DNA of 46,529 bases. Source: Dolomitihabitans soli (GTDB taxonomy: Bacteria; Actinomycetota; Actinomycetes; Streptosporangiales; Streptosporangiaceae). Below the pieces are notes generated by a model. The model was not told the origin of the DNA and did not search any database. It saw nothing but the letters and a program-made list of their open reading frames with translations. The position numbers were made by a program, and so were the translations under genes. Below, piece by piece: positions 22,885 to 31,570 of this stretch. Position 1 is the stretch's first letter. Every line of letters begins with the position of its first letter. The stretch lies in assembly GCF_022213955.1 (NCBI RefSeq), contig NZ_JAKNTW010000014.1:1-46529 (forward strand). Reading direction: 5' to 3'.

Positions 22885-24849
22885 GTGGCGGACGTGCATC
22901 CAGAGCACGCGCAGCTCCAGGCGGACCGAATCTACCTGGGCTGGCAATACGTCCTGCTCCATCCTGATCCCGGTCCGCCCCCGCGTCGGCCGTCGCCGAT
23001 GGAGGGGGCCGGGCCGGTCGAGGCGGTCGATCCCGAGTGGGTCCGTAAGGAGCGGCTGCAGGAGGATCTGCTCAACCGTCCGGTGAAGATCTTTCGCACG
23101 TTCATGCTGGTGCTGGCCCTGCTCATTCTCGGCCTTGGCGTCAGCGAGCTGCTGAGCTGGTCGTTCGCGGCGATCGGGCTGGTGGCGGCGGGCGGGGTCG
23201 CGGCGATCTGCAGCTATGCGATCCACCAGGGCGACCGGGCGGTGCGTTACCGCGTCCAGGAGCACCAGGCCAAGCATGATCGGCAGCGGGAGGAGCGGGA
23301 GCACGAGCTGTTCCAGGCGCAGGAGGAGCACGCACGGCGCTACCGGGAGTGGCAGGAGAAGAAGGACCGTTTCGACCGCCAGGTCACGTGGTACTCCGTG
23401 GCCGTGCCCGACGACATCGACCGGATCGACGTGGCCGGCGGCACCCTGCCGGGCTGGTCGGCGCTGATCACGCTGATCGGCGCGACCCGCCTGTACAGCG
23501 GCGGGCACCTGACCGTGCTCGACCTGTCGGAGGCCGCCATCGCCAAGGACCTGATCGAGCTGGCGAAGCGGGGCGGCGACGATCCGCTGGTCTGGGTGCT
23601 CCCCGTCGACCTGCCGCGGCTAGACCTGGGCGCGACGCTGGCCCCCGAGGCGTTCGCGGACGTGCTCGCGCATGTGGTCAGCGTCAGTGAGGAGCAGCGC
23701 ACGACCCGGGATCTGTCGTTCGACAACGCGATCCTGGAGCGGGTGCTGGAGGTCCTGGGCGAGAACGCGACGATCAACCAGGTGACCGCCGCGCTGCGGG
23801 CGCTGGCCCAGGTCGGCGATCCCCGTGACGACCTGCGCTTCGGTTTGATCACCGCGACCCAGCTCGAACGCATCGGCACGCTGTTCGGGCGCGGGGTGAG
23901 CGACCGGGTGGTGATCGAGCGGGCGTGGGCGATGGAGTCGCAGCTCCGCAAGCTGGAGACGCTGGGCAGCGAGGCCGTACGGCTGCCGCCGGCGCGGCTC
24001 CGGGTGGTCAGCATGGACCGCCAGTCGGGGGTCTTCGGCAATCGGGTGCTCGGCACCTACGTCACGACCGCCCTCACCCACATCCTGCGCCAGTCGCCCG
24101 CCTCCGACCGGCCGTGGTACCACACGATCATCGTCGCGGGGGCCGACAAGCTGCGCGGCGACGTGCTCGACCGGCTGATGGACGCGTGTGAGACGTCCAG
24201 GACCGGTCTGGTGCTGACCTACCGGAGTCTCACCCCGGCGGTCAGGGAGCGGCTCGGCAGGGGGCACGCCGCGGTGGCGTTCATGCGGCTGGGCAACGCC
24301 GAGGACGCGCGGGTGGCCAGCGAGCACGTCGGCACCGAGCACCGGCTGGAGCTGGCCCACCTCACCGAGACCATCGGAGCCGCGGTAGACGGGCTCGACA
24401 CCGCCTACACTTCCACCGTGGTGGATCATGAGCAGGGCGAGGGCGAGGAGCGCGAGACCGTCCCGCCCGACCTCCTGGAGGACATCACCGCCTCCACCGA
24501 GTGGGGCCGCGCGGCGACCAAGGCGATGGGGGAGACCGAGCGGGTGCTGCACCGGTCGAGGGAGTTCCTCGTCGAGCCGCACCGGCTCCAGCAGCTCCCG
24601 ACCACCTCGGTGATCGTGACCGACGCGACCACCGAGGGCAGACGGGTACGGCTGGCCGACGCAAACCCGGCGATCCTCACCTTCCCCAAGACCACGCTGG
24701 GCGAGCTCGAAGACGTCAGGGAGGCGCTGTTGCGGGTCCCCGAGCAGCCGCAGGGCCCCGACATCGAGGTGCAGGAGGAGCCCGACGATCCGATCCCGCC
24801 CAACCTGGGGCCGCCGCCCGCGAGGCTCGACTGGCGCAAGCGCCGGTAA
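22885..24849 (+). CDS. Membrane-anchored coiled-coil protein with degenerate coupling-protein-like ATPase fold
   Basis: A 654-residue protein. After a soluble N terminus (1-68) come two membrane helices (about 70-90 FRTFMLVLALLILGLGVSEL and 92-112), then a charged coiled coil (about 115-165). A large cytoplasmic domain follows. Where a VirD4/TraD-type ATPase would have Walker A, it reads GGTLPGWSALIT (about 185-196), without the Lys. Later YHTIIVAGADKL (about 412-423) sits at a Walker-B-like strand, and LVLTYRSLTPAVRERLGRG with FMRLGNAEDARVASEHVG recalls the TraG/TraD C-terminal ATPase segment. It is probably a non-hydrolysing partner of the next gene. GGAGG precedes GTG 22885. The fold assignment is by eye. 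Confidence 0.75.
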   Translation: MADVHPEHAQLQADRIYLGWQYVLLHPDPGPPPRRPSPMEGAGPVEAVDPEWVRKERLQEDLLNRPVKIFRTFMLVLALLILGLGVSELLSWSFAAIGLVAAGGVAAICSYAIHQGDRAVRYRVQEHQAKHDRQREEREHELFQAQEEHARRYREWQEKKDRFDRQVTWYSVAVPDDIDRIDVAGGTLPGWSALITLIGATRLYSGGHLTVLDLSEAAIAKDLIELAKRGGDDPLVWVLPVDLPRLDLGATLAPEAFADVLAHVVSVSEEQRTTRDLSFDNAILERVLEVLGENATINQVTAALRALAQVGDPRDDLRFGLITATQLERIGTLFGRGVSDRVVIERAWAMESQLRKLETLGSEAVRLPPARLRVVSMDRQSGVFGNRVLGTYVTTALTHILRQSPASDRPWYHTIIVAGADKLRGDVLDRLMDACETSRTGLVLTYRSLTPAVRERLGRGHAAVAFMRLGNAEDARVASEHVGTEHRLELAHLTETIGAAVDGLDTAYTSTVVDHEQGEGEERETVPPDLLEDITASTEWGRAATKAMGETERVLHRSREFLVEPHRLQQLPTTSVIVTDATTEGRRVRLADANPAILTFPKTTLGELEDVREALLRVPEQPQGPDIEVQEEPDDPIPPNLGPPPARLDWRKRR

Positions 24850-24927
24850 GAGAATCGCCAAAGTGCACGTGGCAGCTTGATTCGGCGCTGACGGTAGCTG
24901 TGGCGTCTGACAGAACGCAGGAGTCGT

Positions 24928-27900
24928 ATGCAGCCGAGCGTTACGCACCCTCTGGGCGGGCCGTGGTACCGCGTCCAGGCGATCGCCGCACCGTCGCGCA
25001 GTTCGTCGGCGGAGTGGGACTTCGTCACGGTCCTGCCCGCCGTACTCTCGGCCGCGCAGCGGGAGCGGCCCTTCGTGATCGGCTGGTTGTCGCGCGGGTC
25101 GGGCGCGCCGCTCGAACTGATCACCAACGCGGGCCCGCTGACCCCGCCGCGCCCGCCGAGGCGGGCCTCGGACACGCTGCCGGACCCGGTGCTCGCCGGC
25201 CCGCAGCCGCTGCTGTTCCCGGGTGGGGCGCGGGGGTTGCCGATCGGTGACGAGTGGCTCGCCGATCTGGCCGACCTGGTGTGGACCCCGTGCCCCGGGC
25301 GTCAGGCGCCGCCGCTCGGCGGACGTCGCGAGCCCGATCCGGACGAGATCAAGTTGCCGACGCTGTTCGAGTCGACGCTGGTCACGCTGATGTCGCGGCC
25401 GTTCGCGTGGATGGTCGTGGCCGAGCCGACCGACCTGCTCGACGCCGAGGTCGCCCACCTGCGCACCCAGCTCAACGTCCTGCGGCAGTACGGCGACGCC
25501 TCCGAGCGCAGCCGGTTCGACGCCGAGCGGGCCGAGCGGCGCATGCAGGAGCTCGACGCCTTCCGCGAGGCCGGGCTGTGGAACGTCCGGGTGCTGGCCG
25601 GCGCGGCGGGCCCGGAGGAGCTACGGCAGATCGCGCCCGTGCTCGTCGGCTCGGTCGAGATGAGCCAGCATCCCTACCGCCTGCGCAGCGCCCTGTCCGG
25701 CGGCCCCACGGCCGTCTACGGCTTCGCGGAGGCGCTGACCGTCGCCCTGCAGGACCCGGCCGACGGGGCGGCGGCGCCGTTCGCAGCCACGGCGGGGGCG
25801 CTGGCGGCGCTCGCCGGGCTGCCCCGCCGCGAGGTGCCGGGCGTGCGGGTGCTCGACGCCGGGTTCTTCGACGTGACCAGCGAGGCCGACGCCCGCACGC
25901 CGGGCGAGGAGCTGATCGACCTGGGCGCGATCCTCGACGGGCAGGATCGTGCCGTGGGCGCGTTCCGGGTGCCGCTCGCGACGCTGAACCGGCACGCGTT
26001 CGTCACCGGCGCGACCGGCTCGGGCAAGTCGCAGACGGTCCGCCATCTGCTTCAGCAGCTCACGAAGGCGGGCATCCCGTGGCTGGCCATCGAGCCCGCC
26101 AAGTCCGAGTACGCCGCGATGGCCGGCCGGATCGAGCACCTGGCCCCGCTGACCGTCATCAACCCCTCCGCGCCGGACAACGTGCCGTTCAGCGTCAACC
26201 CGCTGGCCCCCGAGCCCGGCTACCCCGTGCAGGCGCACATCGACATGGTCAGGGCGCTGTTCATGGCCGCCTTCGACGCGGAGGAGCCGTTCCCGCAGAT
26301 CATGTCGCTGGCCCTGCAACGGGTCTACGAGGCCAACGGCTGGGACGTGGTCACCGGCGGCGGCATCCCGGGGGCCGCGGTCCAGCCTGCCGTACCCACG
26401 CTCGAACAGCTTCAGTCGCACGCCATGGACGTGATCAACGAGATCGGTTACGGCCGTGAGGTGCAGGCCGACGTGGAGGGCTTCATCCGGTTGCGGCTGC
26501 GCAGCCTGCGGGTCGGGTCGGCGGGCAGGTTCTTCGAGGGCGGTCATCCCGCCGACATCGGCGACCTGCTCCAGCGCAACGTCGTGCTCGCCATCGAGGA
26601 CGTGGCCAACGACGAGGACAAGGCGTTCCTGATGGGCACGCTGATCATCCGGATCGTCGAGCACCTGCGGATGCGCGCCAGGCAGGAGCGGTCCACCGGG
26701 TTGCAGCACGTTATCGTGATCGAGGAGGCGCACCGGCTGCTGCGCGACCGCGGCGCCGGCCGGGCGAGCACGCACGCGGTGGAGCTGCTCGCGGGCATGC
26801 TCGCGGAGATCCGCGCGTACGGCGAGGGCATCGTGGTGGCCGAGCAGATCCCCACCAAGCTGGTCTCCGACGTGGTCAAGAACACCGCGCTGAAGGTCGT
26901 GCACCGGCTGCCCGCCGAGGACGACCGGCGGCTGGTCGGGGCCGCGATGAACCTCAGCGAGGAGCAGTCGCGGCAGGTCGTCTCGTTGCAGCCGGGCACC
27001 GCCGCGGTCTTCGCCGACGGGATGGACCGGCCGCTGCGGGTCCAGGTGCCGCTCGGCGAGCACCGCGAGCGCGCCATGCTCGGCCCGATCCCGCCGATCC
27101 GCGGCCGCCGCTCGAACGCCTGCGGGACGGCGTGCCGCGACAGCAAGGCGTGCACCCTGTTCGAGCTGCGCGAGGCCGACCTGCTGGCCGACGCCCCCGA
27201 GTGGGCGTGGCTGCGCATCTGGACCGACACGCTGGTCCTGGCCTACTGCACGAACCGGTCGCTGCCCGGGGTGCCGAGGGTGCTCGGCGACATCTGGGCC
27301 GAGCTGCCCGCCAGGCGGCGCGAGTGCCTGCTGGCCACGCTCGTGGAGCGCAGCGTGGCCCGCCGCGCCTGGTCGCTGCGCACGGTCTACGACCCGAACC
27401 TGCTCACCGAGAAGGCCGCCACGACGGCGGTCAGGCTGCTGGCCCCGGCGGAGGGGGCAAGGGAGCCGGCCGAACGCCCGGGGCCGTCCTGGGTGCTGCC
27501 GCAGATCCGCTGGCTGCACGAGGTGGACCGGCTCTTCCCCTACGGCCATCCCGCCCCCGACCTGCGCACGCCCGCCCCTCCGATGGAGTACCCGCTGTTC
27601 GGCACCGACCCGTACGGCCGGCCGTACGCGGAGGGGGAGGAGCCGCGGGCCATGTTGCTCGGCCACCGGGCGAAGGCGCTGCGCCACCACCCGCTCTCCA
27701 TGGAGGTGGACCGGAACCGCGCGCTGGCGTGGCGGGCGATCCTGGGCGACGATGAGCACGAGACCGTGGAGCGCGACATCCTGACCGTCGCGATCGGTGT
27801 GGAGCCGCGTGACCGGGTCGGGCACGTGGCGCAGACCATGGCCGCGGGCTGGCTGGAGACGGTCCTGTCGTGGCCGCGCAGGTTCGTGTCGCCCTTCGGC

Positions 27901-27951
27901 AACGGAACGGACACCGAGGCGGAGATCTCCTTTTCTCACCCTATGGCGTAG
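24928..27951 (+). CDS. HerA/VirB4-like P-loop ATPase
   Basis: A 1007-residue cytoplasmic ATPase. The N-terminal part (1-340) is a helical/beta region like the non-catalytic domains of VirB4/TraC and HerA proteins. The FtsK-HerA-type ATPase core has Walker A G361ATGSGKS, IEPAKSEY, a Walker B HVIVIEEAHRLL at about 594-605, and a GEGIVVAEQIPTKL sensor segment with KNTALKVVHRL (about 635-660). The C-terminal extension (740-1007) begins after a Cys cluster (C732-x3-C-x5-C742) and is unlike standard HerA. CAGGAG precedes ATG 24928. It lies 78 nt after the degenerate partner, in one likely operon. No NurA-type nuclease is adjacent. DNA or protein translocation is the family role; the actual substrate is unknown. 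Confidence 0.85.
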   Translation: MQPSVTHPLGGPWYRVQAIAAPSRSSSAEWDFVTVLPAVLSAAQRERPFVIGWLSRGSGAPLELITNAGPLTPPRPPRRASDTLPDPVLAGPQPLLFPGGARGLPIGDEWLADLADLVWTPCPGRQAPPLGGRREPDPDEIKLPTLFESTLVTLMSRPFAWMVVAEPTDLLDAEVAHLRTQLNVLRQYGDASERSRFDAERAERRMQELDAFREAGLWNVRVLAGAAGPEELRQIAPVLVGSVEMSQHPYRLRSALSGGPTAVYGFAEALTVALQDPADGAAAPFAATAGALAALAGLPRREVPGVRVLDAGFFDVTSEADARTPGEELIDLGAILDGQDRAVGAFRVPLATLNRHAFVTGATGSGKSQTVRHLLQQLTKAGIPWLAIEPAKSEYAAMAGRIEHLAPLTVINPSAPDNVPFSVNPLAPEPGYPVQAHIDMVRALFMAAFDAEEPFPQIMSLALQRVYEANGWDVVTGGGIPGAAVQPAVPTLEQLQSHAMDVINEIGYGREVQADVEGFIRLRLRSLRVGSAGRFFEGGHPADIGDLLQRNVVLAIEDVANDEDKAFLMGTLIIRIVEHLRMRARQERSTGLQHVIVIEEAHRLLRDRGAGRASTHAVELLAGMLAEIRAYGEGIVVAEQIPTKLVSDVVKNTALKVVHRLPAEDDRRLVGAAMNLSEEQSRQVVSLQPGTAAVFADGMDRPLRVQVPLGEHRERAMLGPIPPIRGRRSNACGTACRDSKACTLFELREADLLADAPEWAWLRIWTDTLVLAYCTNRSLPGVPRVLGDIWAELPARRRECLLATLVERSVARRAWSLRTVYDPNLLTEKAATTAVRLLAPAEGAREPAERPGPSWVLPQIRWLHEVDRLFPYGHPAPDLRTPAPPMEYPLFGTDPYGRPYAEGEEPRAMLLGHRAKALRHHPLSMEVDRNRALAWRAILGDDEHETVERDILTVAIGVEPRDRVGHVAQTMAAGWLETVLSWPRRFVSPFGNGTDTEAEISFSHPMA

Positions 27952-27961
27952 AGTGAGCGAC

Positions 27962-28132
27962 GTGCGACGGAAAGTGATGATATTTCTGGCCGTCGTGGCC
28001 GTGGCGACGGCAATGATCGCCATGGCCACCTTGACGCTCGTGGTCGTGCTCGCCGCCTGCGCTCCGAGGGCAATGTCCGGGAAAGAGGTGATCTTCCCTT
28101 TGAGGGCGGTGGCTACGGCGATCCGCGGCTAG
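27962..28132 (+). CDS. Small single-pass membrane protein
   Basis: A 56-residue peptide starting at GTG 27962: basic VRRKV, then a long hydrophobic stretch (IFLAVVAVATAMIAMATLTLVVVLAACA) and a short polar tail. TAGAGT (27949-27954) lies 7 nt before the GTG, so it may be leaderless with its own promoter. It sits between the ATPase gene and murT, 11 nt from the start of murT. The LAAC near the end of the hydrophobic part weakly resembles a lipobox but lies too far in. Real expression is uncertain. Confidence 0.45.
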   Translation: MRRKVMIFLAVVAVATAMIAMATLTLVVVLAACAPRAMSGKEVIFPLRAVATAIRG

Positions 28133-28143
28133 GATCGGACCTC

Positions 28144-29373
28144 ATGAGTCAGCTTCCGCTCAGGGCGCAGGTCGCCAGCGTGCTCGGCCGTACGGCCGCC
28201 ACGCTGTCCCGCATGACCGGGCGCGGCGACGGGTCGGTGATCGGCGGCAGGGTCGGCCTGGTGCTGGAGCCCGACCTGCTGCGCAAGTTGGCGCAGGACC
28301 GCAAGCTCGTGCTGGTCAGCGCCACCAACGGGAAGACCACGACGACCCGCCTGATCACCTCGGCCCTCGACGAACTCGGCGAGGTGGCCACCAACGCCTT
28401 CGGCGCCAACATGCCGGCCGGACACGTCTCCGCACTGTCACAGTCGAAGCGAGCCCCGTACGGCGTGCTCGAAGTCGACGAGAAGTACCTCCCGGAGGTG
28501 CTCGACACGACCGGTGCCGGCGTGGTCTGCCTGATGAACCTCAGCCGCGACCAGATGGACCGGGCGGCCGAGATCTGGCTGCTCGCGCAGAAGTGGCGGC
28601 GTGCCCTGACCGGCAGGGCGGCGCACGTCATCGCCAACTGCGACGATCCGCTGGTCACCTGGGCCGCCACCACGGCCGCCGAGGTGACCTGGGTCGCGGC
28701 CGGGCAGCGCTGGAAGGAAGACTCCTGGTGCTGCCCCGAGTGCGGCGGCCCGCTCGACCGCAAGGACAGCGACTGGGCCTGCCGAGAGTGCACCTTCCAC
28801 CGGCCCGAGCCCCACTGGGTGCTCGACGACGACGCGGTGATCGACCCGCGCGGGCAGCGGCTCCGGCTCGACATCCAGCTTCCCGGCCTGGCCAACCGTG
28901 CCAACGCGGCGATGGCGCTGGCCGTGGTCGAGGTCTTCGGCCTGCCCGCCGAGCGCGCGCTGCCGAGGCTGAGCGAGGTCAGGTCGGTCGCCGGGCGTTA
29001 CACCACGGTCGAGCGCGAGGGCCGGCAGGCTCGTCTGCTGCTGGCCAAGAACCCGGCGGGCTGGCTGGAGGCGTTCGACGTGGCCGACCCGGCCCTGCCG
29101 ATCATCCTCTCGGTCAACGCGCAGGGCCCCGACGGGCGTGACACCTCCTGGCTGTGGGATGTCGACTACCGCATTCTGGGCGGCCGGCCGGTATACGTCA
29201 CCGGCGAGCGGCGGCTCGACCTCGCCCTCCGGCTCGACGTCGCGGGCGTGCCCTTCCAGCTCACCGGCGGCTTCAACGAGGCGCTGGCGGCCCAGCCTCC
29301 GGGCAAGGTCGACGTGATCGCCAACTACACAGCATTCCAGCAGATTCGAGCGGAGTTCGGCCGTGCAGTCTGA
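28144..29373 (+). CDS. murT: Lipid II isoglutaminyl synthase, Mur-ligase subunit MurT
   Basis: A 409-residue catalytic partner of GatD that amidates the D-Glu alpha-carboxylate of the lipid II stem peptide on the cytoplasmic face of the membrane. The Mur-ligase central domain has the P-loop ATNGKTTTTR at residue 60 and NLSRDQMDRAAEI. The MurT-specific zinc ribbon CCPECGG...CREC (about 196-219) is present. The C-terminal DUF1727 domain includes LAKNPAGWLEAFD and the acidic residues of a catalytic-triad-completing loop. TAGGAT (28130-28135) lies 8 nt upstream of ATG 28144. It overlaps gatD by 11 nt. Confidence 0.96.
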   Translation: MSQLPLRAQVASVLGRTAATLSRMTGRGDGSVIGGRVGLVLEPDLLRKLAQDRKLVLVSATNGKTTTTRLITSALDELGEVATNAFGANMPAGHVSALSQSKRAPYGVLEVDEKYLPEVLDTTGAGVVCLMNLSRDQMDRAAEIWLLAQKWRRALTGRAAHVIANCDDPLVTWAATTAAEVTWVAAGQRWKEDSWCCPECGGPLDRKDSDWACRECTFHRPEPHWVLDDDAVIDPRGQRLRLDIQLPGLANRANAAMALAVVEVFGLPAERALPRLSEVRSVAGRYTTVEREGRQARLLLAKNPAGWLEAFDVADPALPIILSVNAQGPDGRDTSWLWDVDYRILGGRPVYVTGERRLDLALRLDVAGVPFQLTGGFNEALAAQPPGKVDVIANYTAFQQIRAEFGRAV

Positions 29374-30076
29374 GAGCGCCCTACGGCTTGTCTGGATCTA
29401 TCCCGATCTGCTGAGCACCTACGGCGATCAGGGCAACGTGCTCGTGCTTGAGCAGCGGGCCCGCCGCCGGGGGATCGACGTGGAGATCGTGCACGTCCGC
29501 TCCGCCGATCCGGTGCCCGAGAGCGGCGACATCTATCTCATCGGCGGCGGTGAGGACCGGCCGCAGATCCTGGGGGCCGAACGGCTGCGCCGCGACGGCG
29601 GACTCCAGCGCGCGATAGCGCGCGGCGCGGCGCTGCTGGCGGTCTGCGCGGGCTACCAGATCATGGGCAGCTCGTTCGGCGGCGACGAGGGGCAGCCGGT
29701 GGCGGGCATCGGGCTGCTCGACATCTCAAGCGTCAGAGGCCAGGCCCGCGCGGTCGGCGAACTGGTGGCCGAGGTCGACGCCACCCTCAACGTTCCGACG
29801 CTGACCGGCTTCGAGAACCACATGGGCGTGACCCAGCTCGGTCCCGACGTGCGGCCGCTGTCGCGGACCCTCGTCGGCATCGGCAACGGCGACGGCACCG
29901 AGGGCTGCCACTCGGGCCGCATCGTCGGCACCTACCTGCACGGCCCCGCGCTCGCCCGTAACCCCGGCCTGGCCGACCTGCTGCTCGGCTGGGCCACCGG
30001 CCCGCTCGCCCCCCTCGACGACGGCTGGTTCGACCGCCTCCGCGAGGAACGCCTGGCCGCGGTCCTCCCGCGCTAG
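29363..30076 (+). CDS. gatD: Lipid II isoglutaminyl synthase, glutaminase subunit GatD
   Basis: A 237-residue class I glutamine amidotransferase-like (CobB/CobQ-like) protein that supplies ammonia to MurT. The start WIYPDLLSTYGDQGN is typical. The oxyanion/nucleophile motif is LLAVCAGYQIMG with Cys95, and the catalytic His is H193 in GTYLHGPALA. FENHMGVT is the family's substrate-side loop. GTG 29363 lies within the end of murT (11-nt overlap), giving coupled translation. Its 3' end is included in the first unit of a tandem repeat (30051-30360). Confidence 0.96.
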   Translation: MQSESALRLVWIYPDLLSTYGDQGNVLVLEQRARRRGIDVEIVHVRSADPVPESGDIYLIGGGEDRPQILGAERLRRDGGLQRAIARGAALLAVCAGYQIMGSSFGGDEGQPVAGIGLLDISSVRGQARAVGELVAEVDATLNVPTLTGFENHMGVTQLGPDVRPLSRTLVGIGNGDGTEGCHSGRIVGTYLHGPALARNPGLADLLLGWATGPLAPLDDGWFDRLREERLAAVLPR

Positions 30077-30360
30077 AGCCCTCTGCCCGCGGTCTCCGCG
30101 CGCCGTCTCCGCGTTGGCGGAGCGGCGCGGCGGTCCGCGCTCCGGCCGGTCAGTAGACGAGCGTCTGGCCGCAGCCCTCCCGCGTAGCAGCCAGCCCTCT
30201 GCCCGCCGTTTCCGCGTTGGCGGCGCGGCGGCTCGCGGTCCGGCCGGTCAGTAGACCAGGGCCTGGCCGCCTTCTTCCCGCGTTCGCAGCCCTCTGCCCG
30301 CCGTTCCCGCGTTGGTCGCGGTTTGGGCGGTCAGTAGACCAGGGCCTGGGCGCCTTCCGC
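30051..30360. repeat. Tandem amplification of the gatD/dsrE convergent junction
   Basis: Three imperfect units begin at 30051, about 30161 and 30261, with a partial fourth at 30344 (periods about 110, 100 and 83). Each joins a copy of the gatD 3' end (CTGGCCGC...CTCCCGCG), the spacer CCCTCTGCCCGC...TCCGCGTTGG, and a copy of the DsrE-gene 3' end (GGTCAGTAGAC on the plus strand, encoding the terminal ALVY-stop). The outer copies belong to the real genes and the inner ones are duplicates. Confidence 0.8.
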
Positions 30361-30693
30361 GAGGGCCTCTTCGACGAAGGTGGGCGCGCCGGCGATGCGG
30401 ACGCCGTCGATCAGGTCGTCGACCGTGATCTCGCGTCGCGCCGCGCACTGGGTGCACACCGTGAGCCGTCCCCCCGCGAGCACCGCGTCGAGCAGGTCGC
30501 CGAGCGGAGCGGCGTGCGGCAGGGTGAGATCCTTGGCCCGTCCCGGCAGCGCGAACCACGCCGACTCGCCGGTCAGCCAGAGCGAGACGGAGACCCCGCT
30601 CGCCAACGCCGCCGCGGCGACCGTGAAAGCCTGGTTGCAGCGCTCGGGATCATCCGCGCCCGCAGTCACCTTGATTACCAGTGATCGTGCCAT
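30331..30693 (-). CDS. DsrE-family protein
   Basis: A 120-residue DsrE/DsrF/TusD-like alpha/beta protein. It begins MARSLVIKVTAGADDPERCNQAF, continues AAAALASGVSVSLWLTGESAWF and carries a Cys pair in LTVCTQCAARR, a likely sulfur-relay or redox site, then ends GAQALVY. Members handle persulfide sulfur or are small regulators of unknown activity. ATG 30693 has AGGG 8 nt upstream; an in-frame GTG at 30702 is the alternative. It follows the GIDE-domain gene by 10 nt. Its last codons are duplicated downstream in a tandem repeat. Confidence 0.87.
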   Translation of the reverse strand: MARSLVIKVTAGADDPERCNQAFTVAAAALASGVSVSLWLTGESAWFALPGRAKDLTLPHAAPLGDLLDAVLAGGRLTVCTQCAARREITVDDLIDGVRIAGAPTFVEEALAEGAQALVY

Positions 30694-30703
30694 ATCGGAC
30701 ACC

Positions 30704-31453
30704 CTATGCCTGCGGAACCATGATCCACCACGTGACCGTGCCGATCATGAGCAACACCCCGCCCACGGAGGTGGCCACCGCCGTGAGCCGCGACCGCCGT
30801 ACCAGCTGATCCTCGCTGCTGGTGGAGATGATGTACGGCGGGCTGCTCGGCTCGCAGATCGCCGGCTGGCCGTTCATCGTCTGGGCCGACCCGAGGGCGT
30901 AGAGCGGCGAGCCCTCCGGCAGCACCCATTCGTGGAAGCGGTGCCCGTCGGTCGACGGCGTGTCCCTGCGCAGCCGGATGCCCAGCGACTCCGCCAGGTC
31001 GCCGAGCGGGCCGCGCGCGCCCTCGTACTGGTTCAGCGCCTGGGTGGCCCCGTCGGGCCGCTTCTTGGCGGGGTACAGCAGCACCTTCCCGCTCACGTCC
31101 GTGACCAGGAAGGGGTCGGCGGTCTGGGTGTCGTAGACGGACTCCTCCTTGGACACGCGCTTCCGGTTGCCGTCCTTGTCGCGCTCCCACTCGGTGTATT
31201 TGCGGGTGATCTTCACGCGATACCAGACGCAGGGGGCGCTGGTGAGGGGTGATCTGAGCACTCCGGCCGGACCGGCCGCCGAGGTCCCGTGCACCTCCAC
31301 CCGTACCTCGCGGTCGCCGTCGAGAATCGTATGCACGTCGCCGGCTCCGATGGTCGGCGTCGCCGCCATCACCTTCTGGCGGTACATCTCGTAGAGCGCC
31401 CAGCCGACGAGCCCGGCTCCGGCGAGCAACAGCAGGATGCGGAAGAGCATCAT
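30704..31453 (-). CDS. GIDE-domain membrane protein (MUL1-like)
   Basis: A 249-residue protein with an N-terminal membrane helix (LFRILLLLAGAGLVGWALY), a central GIDE domain and a C-terminal helix (LTAVATSVGGVLLMIGTVTWWI). The GIDE part shows VHGTSAAGPAGVLRSPLTSAPCVWYRVKI, RVSKEESVYDT and PFLVTDVSGKVLLYP, ending HEWVLPEGSPLYALGSAQ. This is the membrane-embedded domain of the eukaryotic E3 ligase MUL1; bacterial forms lack the RING finger and are of unknown function. ATG 31453 (or 31450) has AGGAG upstream. It is in an operon with the DsrE gene. Confidence 0.88.
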   Translation of the reverse strand: MMLFRILLLLAGAGLVGWALYEMYRQKVMAATPTIGAGDVHTILDGDREVRVEVHGTSAAGPAGVLRSPLTSAPCVWYRVKITRKYTEWERDKDGNRKRVSKEESVYDTQTADPFLVTDVSGKVLLYPAKKRPDGATQALNQYEGARGPLGDLAESLGIRLRRDTPSTDGHRFHEWVLPEGSPLYALGSAQTMNGQPAICEPSSPPYIISTSSEDQLVRRSRLTAVATSVGGVLLMIGTVTWWIMVPQA

Positions 31454-31570
31454 CGGGGGGATCTCCTGTGTCGGCCGTACGGATATGTCCATCTAACTTA
31501 TGGGTTACAGGTCAAGTACGGAGTGAAGGTGTGGCGGTGGCACGGGTGCGAACCTCTAGGCTCATGTCCT

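Noticed and set aside
25621-28029. 802-codon minus-strand frame opposite the HerA-like ATPase
   Set aside because: Composition is repetitive and no motif is present; the plus strand carries Walker motifs.
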